Part shown: positions 49,056 through 58,345 of the stretch, piece after piece
Layout of the letters: each line of letters starts with the position of its first letter
Numbering within the stretch: the stretch's first letter is position 1
NCBI GenBank assembly: GCA_027604505.1
Contig: JADIIX010000028.1
Coordinates: 1-64,000, forward strand
Reading direction: 5' to 3'
DNA length: 64,000 bases
DNA from: Gonapodya sp. JEL0774
Lineage: Eukaryota > Monoblepharomycota > Monoblepharidomycetes > Monoblepharidales > Gonapodyaceae
Position numbers and translations under genes: made by a program
The notes under the pieces: generated by a model
Database searches by the model: none
Seen by the model: the letters and a program-made list of their open reading frames with translations, nothing else
Told to the model about the DNA's origin: nothing

Positions 49056-49879
49056 ATGTCACCCGGTCCAGATTTGAGAGGACGGGTCGCCCTTGTCACC
49101 GGTGGCTCTCGTGGCATTGGTGCAGCCATTTGCTTGCTTCTTGCTGAAGCAGGGGCAGACATCGCAGTAAATTTTCGTGATCAAACCGAGGCTGCCGACT
49201 CCGTCGTCTCTGCAGTGCGCAGAAAGGGCCGCCGAGCTATTGCAGTCAAAGCCGATGTCTCTAAACGCTCGGATGTCACTGCGATGATTCTTTTGGTTTC
49301 AGAGCAGCTCGGTCCCATCGATGTTCTGATCAACAACGCGGGGGTCGCGCTCGTTCGCACCTTGGACGCGCTCACTGAACAGGAGTTTGATGAGACTATT
49401 GCGATTAATCTGAAGTCAGTTTTCTTGTGCACCCAAGCGGTTCTGCCGCATATGCGGAAACAGAAGTGGGGTCGAATCGTGAACATTTCAAGCGGAGCGG
49501 CACGTGGAGGCGGATCTGTTGGACCACATTACAACGCGTCAAAGGCAGGCATGGAGGGAATGACCCGTGGATATGCGGCCCGATTGGTAAAGGAGGGCAT
49601 CACTGTGAACATCTGTGCACCATCGCTCATTCAGACGGATATGATGTCGCAAGGGTTAGCGAATCAGGCCTCCCGCATTCCCATGGGACGGGCAGGGACT
49701 CCTGAAGAGTGTGCAGAAGTGGTGCTTATGCTTGTTGGTCAGTATATCACCCGTGAACCCCTTGCTTACATTGCTCCCTCGTATTAACTCAAGCACACCC
49801 CCCTCGCCTTCTCCCGGTAGGAAATGCATATATGACGGGTCAAACTGTTGCTCTTTCGGGGGGTCTTTCTTTTTTGTAA
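49056..49879 (+). CDS. FabG-like 3-oxoacyl-[ACP] reductase, SDR family
   Basis: Exon 1 (49056-49737) and a short exon 2 (49821-49879) give 246 residues, the normal FabG length. The protein has the NADPH loop VTGGSRGIGAA, the NVDVSK-like KADVSKRSD, NNAG (VLINNAGVAL), the Ser strand RIVNISSGAARG, the YNASK pair, and a C-terminal NAYMTGQTVALSGG, which is the standard FabG ending. No targeting peptide is obvious. FabG reduces beta-ketoacyl-ACP in type II fatty acid synthesis, but many relatives act on other carbonyls. Unlike most genes around it, 92 percent of the coding sequence is one uninterrupted exon and the protein reads like bacterial homologues, so acquisition from a bacterium with later gain of one 3' intron is possible. 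Confidence 0.85.
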
Positions 49880-50161
49880 ACATAAGAGGAGGCAGAAGAG
49901 AAATCAATAAAGATTATTATCATCAGACAATATATGTGGGCCGGTTGAGCAACCCGCACTTCGTCAGTCTGATCCCAACACTAACTGCGACACTACATTA
50001 CTACTTTTACGCTAGGGCGGTCCTCGTTGTTAATCCCAGCCGGGCTGGCCGGGGTCAACCAGTATCGGGAACGCGTCCAGCGCGACCACTGGACCGTATA
50101 CAATCTGTACAATGATTACAATTTGAAATAGACAACATGCCAAAATGTGGTGATCCGTAGA

Positions 50162-51580
50162 TCACCGATTACAACCGGATTTCGCAACAAGGGCGTCCGG
50201 ACACGTTACACGCCGATACGTTGCCGACGGGGAGTTTGCACCCATGAACCAACCAAATCGGAAAGCGCAACCTTCCTGCAGAGCGCTCGGAAGAACTCCG
50301 CATCCTGTTACGTTTGTGACTCCTCCATAGCGGAATCCCCAATTAGTATTCGCGTCGACACCAAACTGCCTCGAGCACCCATCAAAAATGCCCAAGCCAC
50401 CTCCGGGTATCTGCAAGTCGAATTGCGTAGTTGCCAAGTCGCGTCCATTGTTAATTTTTTGGACAACCATCCTTTTCCCCGCAATAGCACTGCTGGTGAA
50501 CTGTACACCAGTGGGAGATTTGGGTTGAGCTTATCAGCAACGTTTGATCCCGATATCGAACAAAATAGATCCACCTTACCGTAAGCTCGTAACAGGCGCA
50601 GCACTCCTCCACGTCAGGAAAAGGCAGCGCAGCAAATCCGTACGCCAGGTCGGAATTTACGACAATCGGGACAGCATCGGTGCAGGCGTAAGCGAAACCA
50701 TCTTCTGGGCCGGTGATCCCACCGCCACCACAAGGATTCTTGACGTTTTTGGCCGTCAACGTAGCGCCAGATGCCGCGCAGCTTCGCGCCGCTACCCCTG
50801 TTAGCCCAGAATTGGAAAGCCACCCACCTAGCAAACAGTGAATCGGATTATCTGGACGATTGTCAACAAATTTTACCACAAACTGCTGTACTCACAAGAA
50901 GGTTTGCAGCAATCCCAATAAGTCGTAGTGTTCGCACTGCCGGTTCGGCCTCCGGGCACAGCAGTGTAAGTTTGATTTGTGGCCCCTGGAATGGGTAGAA
51001 CCGGGGAGGTGCTGACTGTGAGACGCATTGTAGTAGATCCTTCAAGGACACTGGGCGAACCAGCTGCCGACACAGCGTTAGTAGTCGCTATAAAACCCGT
51101 CGTCAGCGATCCCACTGAGATTGATGCCGTGCTTGACACTGAGTTATTTGGTTGGGAAACTGTTTCCACAGCATTCACTTGGGCAGTTCCGGCTCCCCCG
51201 CCTGCCATGTCTACAGCACCCTTCGAAGTTTGCGAAACCACAACTGCCACAACGGCAGCTGTTACTGCCAATAATGCTGCAATGAAAATGTATCGGGGAA
51301 GTCTGGAGCGTGGGATGGGTCGCGGAGGTTCCTCGGGGATAGATAGGCTTCCAAGTGTTCTTGTTCGCCAAACGTCAGGAGAGAGATCCGGTCGCTCGTC
51401 CAAATAGGTCCGCCAATCTGATTGTTGTGTATTTCCAGATAGATAGCGATCCGGGTTCTGTTCGAGGTCCCGATATGGTTCGGCTGTTACCAAACCACGT
51501 GGGAGGGCAAGATCAGGATCTCGCTCAGGAAGTTCTCTCCAATTTGGTGGAATGTAGTGCATGATCCCACGAGCTGACAT
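50162..51580 (-). CDS. Membrane-anchored GH45 endoglucanase
   Basis: Three exons (51580-50896, 50827-50580, 50500-50162) close in frame to 423 residues. The last 205 form a complete glycoside hydrolase 45 domain. It has YWDCCKPSCGW with nucleophile-side Asp223, LAYGFAALPFP, ECCACYELTF, AGKRMVVQKINNGRDL with Asp332, QFDLQIPGGGLGIFDGC with the proton-donor Asp339, and the closing LVAKSGCNR. These match the Asp10, Asp114 and Asp121 positions of fungal Cel45A. In place of a signal peptide, the protein has about 96 polar, acidic residues, a basic RSRLPR patch and one membrane helix (YIFIAALLAVTAAVVAVVV, about 97-116). A Ser/Thr-rich linker follows. This is a type II topology with the enzyme outside. 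No carbohydrate-binding module is present. Endo-beta-1,4-glucanase activity is expected. Confidence 0.9.
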
Positions 51581-52080
51581 TGAAAATCAGGACCACGATT
51601 TTCGTTAGCATCTGCTCATTCTGTACAGTGCGGCACCCTACCTCAGTGGGGAAAGGACGCAGATCATCCCACAGGCGGCGAGCAAACACGTATAAATATA
51701 AGTCGATAAAAAATTGAGATGAGCTGGATTGTAGCCGTAAGCGGTACGTTTATGATTATGGAAGGATGGACCATATGCGAGACGTGGCAGAACCAGCAAT
51801 CAGATGACGAGGTAGAGGACACAGCAAATAGCTTATCGTAGCACACAAGAAACGCTAGCAACGACTGATTACGCGATCTAAAAGTATTGATATGACGGAA
51901 ACGTTCCCTGCGACCAGTACGTGCAACGGGGCTCGATGACGTTGCACCACCACCTTCTTAAAGTTCTCGCGAAGACTGATTCGATGACACCTCAGATCTC
52001 TGAGATGACGTGGCTGGTTGTTCGCGAGTACCGCCCAAGCGAGGTTCATGAAAATAGACTCTTACGACACGTTGAGACAA
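51581..52080. other. Intergenic region
   Basis: Promoter of the GH45 gene and 3' flank of PB1 protein B. No other signal. Confidence 0.5.
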
Positions 52081-54174
52081 CTACAGAGAGTGGTACTCAC
52101 ACCAACAGCCACCGTCTACCAACGCCTTCACAATCCAGCTTTCCAATCGCTTCCGTGCCAAGTCGGTGAGATCTGACTTCGCATCCTTGATCATGTAGCA
52201 GCAGTGATATTCTCCTCCTAGCGATGCGGATTCCGGCAACACTGCAGATGGCGGTTGTATGCATGCCCACTCCGTTACAACCGTGTCTTGCGACAGATCC
52301 AGTTTCTTCACCTGCGAGACTGGATCGATCAGAAAGGTCTTGAAGTCAGCTGGGCTGAGGCTGTTGAACTTGCGATGATATTTATTGAGTGCGGATTGAA
52401 ACAACGGGCGGGAATTGAAGAACATTGTCTGCAGAGGTGTGAATACAAACGAAGCGTCGTCAGTGAGTCGGTACTTTGAGGCTCTCCAAAACTTGCCAGT
52501 ACCGGCAAGCCTTCGTGACTGTGCGAGATCAAGCTGCAGACAACTTACAAAGGTGAAAAGGCTGGCACCTTTGAGTTTCTTGAAACTACTCTCCCTCGGG
52601 CCATATACGATCATAAAGTCCATATCCGTGTATTTAACCTGGGTAGTCAGCACCGAAAAATAAAGCGGAGAGAACTTTACATTAAAATCTAGTGCTCGAT
52701 CATTCCATTACTCTAGCAACTTCAACTGTGAACTCACGTGCTTGTAACCCCAACTTCTCTGTGCCTCCCAATCTTTCTTCCCCAGCACACCCATGACTTC
52801 TTCGGTACCATGTCTTACTGCATTCTTCCACACAAGGGGGAAAACGTATTCCTTCCCTGCAACCGTCACAACAATACTTATGGAATCACAACACACAACA
52901 AAGGTAGAGTAGCTCAGTAACGAACCGCCTCATCGAGAATTGATCTTATGCACTCACGGTTCTGTACTCTTCGATCCGTTCGCGTCACTGACAGTGCTCT
53001 CCGAGTGTTGAATCGCGCGAACTGACTGACCCTGACCAACACCGTTCGCCGGACCTCGCATCTGGGTGGAGTTTGAGGTATAAAGCCCTCCACCACCGTA
53101 CTTTGTCTGACTGCCGTTGACTCCGGATTGGAGAGTCGTAATGGAGTTGGGCGGGCTTGGGGGAACGGAAGGTTGGTAGCCCCTTGTTTCTGCGGCGGAA
53201 GGGATCGAAAGTTGGGGAAGGCTATTGTTACCTCGAAGTGGTTGGTGAATGTGCAGATTCTGAAGAGACTGCATGTTTTGCAGAGACTGCATCGACTGTG
53301 CCGAGCTGCTGCTGGTGAGATGGTTTTGGTAACTGGACGAGCTCTGGACACTAGACTGCGGGGAGAGTGGGGTCTGCGGAATCGGTCCGGAACTTCCGTA
53401 CGATGTGACGGGTTGAAACGATTGCGAGGAGGATTGGCGAGCGGGCTGTGGGTTGCGGTGTCGCTCGAGGAAGTCGGGAGTAACGAGGAGATGACGAGTG
53501 CGGTCGGTGACCTGCAGGCAAAGGCGTTGGAGTCAGTGAGCTCCTGTGCAATGGAGGCCGAGTGACAAGTCCTTCCCACCCCCACCCCCGCGCCCCCGCG
53601 GAGTATGGCGAGTTGCCATTCCCTGCCTCAATCCTTCCGATTCTATCATGACCGAGACTTTTCCGAGACACCCGCACAACAAATGCACGCAGAGAATCAG
53701 CCAAAAACATGACAAAACATTGGCATATAGTCGTACGGATCAAGTAAAAAATCATCCTGGAACCCTACCGGCTACTCCCGGACGACAAAGGGAACATTGA
53801 GCAGTGAGCTTACCTCTTCCAGTTCTACACTGAGAATGAAGCTGTCTCCTGTCTCATACATCACCAACAAATCGTCATCCTCCTCCAAGTGAACTCCAGC
53901 GCGAGTATCGGAATCCCGGTACTGCAACCTGAGCACGTACTGCTGTGCCGCGGATTCTATCTGGGGGATTTTCGAACACAACAGGGCCACGAATTCATCG
54001 TAGGTCTGCGGAAGAGTGCCATCTCGTAGGACGACGATTTTGATTCCTGATTATGATTCGGCGAGGTGTGAGTACTGTTGGACACGCGCGAACAGAGGTG
54101 GCTGAAGCAGAATCCAATCCGCGGGGGGAATACCCACCGTCCCAGTACTCCACACGCAGCTTCTTCAGGCCCAT
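52081..54174 (-). CDS. PB1-domain protein B, paralog of protein A
   Basis: Six exons (54174-54138, 54046-53814, 53511-52958, 52876-52738, 52638-52549, 52428-52081) close in frame to 466 residues. The N-terminal PB1-like domain starts MGLKKLRVEYWDG, continues IKIVVLRDGTLPQTYDEF, and has the acidic LEEDDDLLVMYE. A Ser/Gln/Asn/Gly-rich middle with short LQNMQSLQNL repeats is not alignable to protein A. The C-terminal module is shared with A: YVFPLVWKN, EEVMGVLGK, QRSWGYK, MIVYGPRESSFKK, FNSRPLFQSALNKYH, VTEWACIQPP and GGEYHCCYMIKD. Exons 1, 4 and 5 have exactly the lengths of those in A (37, 139 and 90 bases) and all phases agree. The function is unknown. Confidence 0.76.
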
Positions 54175-54803
54175 GGCGAAGTGGGTTTAAGAATGTTATA
54201 CGGAGGGGTTCCAGTGCCAGATTCGGTTTTCCACGAAAGTTCGCTTCATGAAACGTCAGGATTGACGTTCTCAAATTCCACTGGCCGCGAACTCGACGAC
54301 GATTTTTCTAGTAAACCGACTTTTACTGATTTAGATGGCGAAAAATTTGGAGTTGCGTTTATTCAAAAATTCTCCGTTGAATTATGTCCCTTGAGAAACG
54401 TGAAGCGTTATTCCTGCGGCTCGTTCCCTTCCGCCACGCTCGTTCTTCCTTCCCCTTTCCTCGAATGCAAAATATGAAGTTAAAAATTCTAAGTACACGT
54501 GTAAGAGGTGACGAATCTGTGTTTGTTGCATCAACTCTTTTGTTTGCACGTTGCAAACCTACAGCGTACTTTGCAAAGAAAGAAGTCCTCCTGGCGCGGA
54601 TAACCGTTATGTACAGTGCCATCATGTGCCATTCGCCTTAGCAGTCAGCCAAAAGAACATTCGGAGTGGAGACGTTGGACAAAAGCCAATCCACCGAGAA
54701 CTTTCGAGAGTTCACAGTATTCGATTACAGTAGCAACTGACAACACATGACACCATTTTCAATCACGAGAAATTCGAAGTAACGTCCCGGTGAATAGAAT
54801 TCG
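54175..54803. other. Intergenic region
   Basis: Promoter of PB1 protein B and 3' flank of ESS2. No motif-bearing frame. Confidence 0.5.
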
Positions 54804-56781
54804 CTAGTCCCCGATCGCCAAAAGACCATCCGTCACACTCCCCCCGGCGCCGTGCTTCGCGTCCCCACCTGCAACCTCCAGGGAGTCCCCAACCTTGCGC
54901 CTCTTCACACTAACCCCACCACCACGCGGTGTCATCGCAGTCCATCCTCCCCCACCACCGCCCAACCCACTCGCAGCCCTCACGCCCGCCCGTTTGAGCA
55001 ACGTCCTCCCTGCAGGGCTCAACGCTCGCACCCGATCGTCCACCGCAGGCGAGTGCGGTCGCACCCGGGGTGTGACCCCACCCGCCTTGAACACGCTCGA
55101 CGCCGCTTCCCTGGTCTTTGCACCTGCTTTCCGTCCCAAACTCACGGCCAACTCCTCCCGTCTGGGTGTGGGCGGGAGGGAAAACCTCGGTCCAGCCGTA
55201 TCTTCCACAGATCCGATATCCCCGACGGCTTCGAGGAGCATCGGAGTCGCTTCGATATCACCCCATGTCATAAGCATGTCGGGAGGCAGGTCCGATGGGG
55301 CAATGGAAGGGGAGGCGGGCACGTAGCCGAAGGACGGGGTGGCCGATCCAGGGGGTCGGCCGGTCTGGGACGGTGCGAACAGACCCGGTGTGGATGCGGA
55401 CATGGCGTGAAAGACACGGTGGGTTTCGAGACGGCGCTCGACGGCCGAGTCGGCGCGGAGTTGGGAGTCGGAGGGGGCTAGGGTGAGTCGGGGTGCCGCC
55501 TTACCGTCTTTGGTGTCCGTACTGGAGGAAGTGGACGTCTTTGGAAGTCGTGTGTTGGAGCGGACGATTTCTGGGGGAGGTCCAGACGCGATACGTTCCG
55601 AAGGGGTCAGGTCTGCACCTTGTGGTGGGTACATGAGCGAGTTCTGGGCAACATGGTTGCGCCACCCACTCGGACCGGCCGGTCGATCGGGCGCTTTGTT
55701 GAAGTATGCAACGTTGGGGTCCACTTGCACAGACGGATCCTCGGTCTCGGTGGACGACCGCGAGTCCACTGCGACCGAGGTCGCCCCTTCGACCACCACC
55801 ACACTTTCCTTCCGCCCGTCCTCTATAAGAAGCACCGTTCCCCCATCCCCATCCGAAACCAGCGGCCGTCCATTATACGTATTCCTCGCCCGTTTCCCGT
55901 CCTCGATCCTAGCTTTCGCCTCCGCCTCGTACGCCCACGCGAACTTGTCCCTCTTGCGCTCGTTCTCGCGGTCCAGTTGCTCGGCGAAGGACGAGTTGTC
56001 CTCGGAGGTGTAGGTGGCCTGGTACGCGGTCAGGGAGAGGGTGAGGGACGAATCGGGGGGTGCGGAGGAGACGGGGAGTGTGGACAGGGAGGGGGTGGGA
56101 CTGGACGCGCGAGCCGGGTCAGAAGCGGAGGGACCACGACGGGGGGTGTCGAGGTGACTTGCGGCGAATGATGGTGTTGCTCGAGGCGTGCCGAGGCTCG
56201 AGAAGGGGGTTGCGGGAGCGTGGCCTTGCAAAGACAACCCAGGAGGGCATGGATCGAAGCAGCTCACTCAGTACGAGCGGACGGGACGGGCGAGAAAAAC
56301 CACCGCGCAGAAAAAGTTCCCCCTCACGCTCTGGATCTCCAACATGTACCTTTCACCCTCCCCGTCGTCCTTGCCAATTGCCATGTCGCATCGCGCACCC
56401 TGTCCCCATCCCCGCTCTCTACCGCGTCCAAATACTCTGCCGAGGCCCGCATCTTGTCCAAGTCCGGGAAATAGTCCCGTTGGATGACGTGGGCCAGTCC
56501 TTCGATGTACTCGTCTTCGTCGAGGACGTGGGCGGGGAGTTTGGAGGCTAGAGTGCCTGTGGATGGGGTGGGTTTGGGTTTGGGAGGGGGAGGGAGCATG
56601 GGGCCGGAGCGGGNNNNNNNNNNGGGCCCCGAGTTTTTTTTTCGGCGTTTGGGGCGGGGTGGGGGGGGGGGTTTTGGGGGGTTTGTGGGCGGGGGTGGGG
56701 GGGGTTTTGGGTTTGGGTGGGGGTTGGGTGCTGGGGGCGGGCGGGGGGGGGGGGGACGAGGGAGGAAGAGGAGGAGGTCAT
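54804..56781 (-). CDS. ESS2: ESS2/DGCR14-family splicing-associated protein
   Basis: The N-terminal part is split by an assembly gap. A Pro-rich start (ATG at 56781) leads into the N run. After it the frame has the family block HVLDEDEYIEGLAHVIQRDY with FPDL, then a donor after 56350. Exon 2 (56224-54804) carries TPRATPSF, the block NSSFAEQLDRENERKRDKFA, NSLMYPPQG, TPMLLEAVG and a C-terminal RTLLKRAG with a basic SVKRRK end. These match the Es2 family, nuclear proteins found with the spliceosome C complex in animals and fission yeast. The total length is near 570 residues. The frame across the gap cannot be verified, since the flanking Pro-rich open frames are in different phases as written. 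Confidence 0.82.
56614..56623. other. Assembly gap (10 N) beside G homopolymers
   Basis: Ten N bases inside the 5' coding part of ESS2. The adjoining plus strand (about 56635-56755) is made of G runs of three to ten bases, able to form G-quadruplexes, which probably explains the gap. Confidence 0.95.
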
Positions 56782-56985
56782 GGCGGGGGACGCGGGCGTT
56801 TTTGAATGGGATGCGGGTTTGTCTTGGTCCTGCTGTTAATTGAGGGATTATGAAGTAAGTTTTCCGAGTCGGCGATCGAGTGTGCGCAGCTTTGCAGTTG
56901 TAAATCAGATAACGATGAACATTTCTATTTACAGTATGACGATGAACATCAGTACAATGCCAGCTCTTTGTGCTTCAATCGCGGT

Positions 56986-57726
56986 CTATGTGACGACGTG
57001 TGTCCGTGCGATGGTTTCCACCGTCTCTGAAAATTTTGTGCTGGAGATAACTTTGGAGCCTGCAGGAGCACCGTCGTCCGTCAAGTAGAAAGGATTGGAG
57101 ACGAAGTTGGCGTAGGCGGAGTGCAGACGGCGGAAAAGCTACCGGGGGGTCGTGGGGAGTGGGTGAGACATGTCACTCCACGTCCAGATAGAGTCAAGAA
57201 ACAAGGGGGACCTCACCTGGCGCATGTCAGTGTCTTTGATGATAATGTCAGCGAGCTGTACGATGACGACTATTTTTATCTTTGTGTTTGTGATATATCC
57301 GAATCTGAATGATATGGATGCCCACTCGTTGAGTCCTCCACTGGGCAGAGGGAACGAATTGAGAGAGCTCACACTGCTATATCCTCCATGGACGAGAGAT
57401 GTCCAAGGTACAGTTCCGTCGATGCTTTTGACGAGACCGTTGCTGGAGGAATGAGGACAGAGTTTTGACATTTGACACACTGCAAGGATCAGATGAAGCA
57501 GAGGAAAACTCACTGCGCTCCTCGATTACATCACAGCTGACATGAGATATGAAGTGGTAACGCAGTTCGTTCTCAGTACCGCCGAGATTCTTTACGAAAA
57601 TTGGGTTGTTCTTTGTGTGGAATTATGGACAGGGAATTTTGAGTTGAAAAGGAGGGGAATGGGGGACGGAAAGGGCAAAATGAGTCAGACCTGTTTTCCG
57701 ATGAAAGCGACACATTGAATGTTCAT
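56986..57726 (-). CDS. TRAPPC2L: TRAPP complex subunit 2-like protein
   Basis: Five exons (57726-57691, 57610-57514, 57442-57373, 57304-57217, 57138-56986) close in frame to 147 residues, against about 140 in human TRAPPC2L. The sedlin-type longin fold is visible in order. It starts with the strand MNIQCVAFIGKQNNPIFVKN, then TENELRYHFISHVSCDVIEE, ELYLGHLSSMEDIAVFGYIT, TNTKIKIVVIVQ and DTDMRQLFRRLHSAYANFVS, followed by NPFY. TRAPP complexes tether vesicles and activate Ypt/Rab GTPases at the Golgi. The product is a small cytosolic subunit. The C-terminal 25 residues after NPFY differ from animals, as expected for this tail. Confidence 0.88.
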
Positions 57727-58345
57727 TGCCAGGGGAAGGGAACAGAACAAAGACCCCAAGCGGGACCCAAGCGGGTTGAAGACTGTGGCCGTGGGGACCG
57801 CAGTATTCTACAAACACGAATGTACATTACTGACATGTTATTCCCGCCCAGCCAGCAAATTCGACAGAAATGTGATGTTATGAATGTTGATGCAATCAAT
57901 GATGTATATACGAGAAGGAGCAGCTTTCGACTCTGTCATCGTAAAGAATACATTCACCGGACTCCTTCCTTTATTCCCACTCAGTCCGTGAGTGGCTTCC
58001 ACTTTTGTATCGAATTCTCCGCTGCTGTCGTGTCGTGCCCTGTGGGCTGAGTTCGGGCGTTGGATTCTCCGACTTCCGAAGAACACGCGCACCGCAAACT
58101 GCCTTCCTGAAAATATTGAATGTGGGCGACTGGACGATTTCCAAGTCAGACACACTCGTGAACCCTGAAGCCGTAAAGATGGGAAACACCCTGTGAATAT
58201 GCCTTTTACTGCTCGACGTGAAGATGGAGCTCGTCACGAATTCCCAAACTGAATATGACCCTTCTCGGCCCCGTCGTGTGTCAAATATCTCGGCAGGTCA
58301 CTCCCTGTCGCCTCTGATCTCCAAAAGTCGCTGAGATACCTTGCG
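57727..58345. other. Divergent promoter region
   Basis: Between the starts of TRAPPC2L (minus) and the acyltransferase (plus). Only shadow frames. Confidence 0.5.

Noticed and set aside
54852-56171. Long plus-strand open frames opposite ESS2
   Set aside because: They are the antisense shadow of the GC-rich ESS2 exon; composition is Arg/Pro/His-heavy and there are no motifs.
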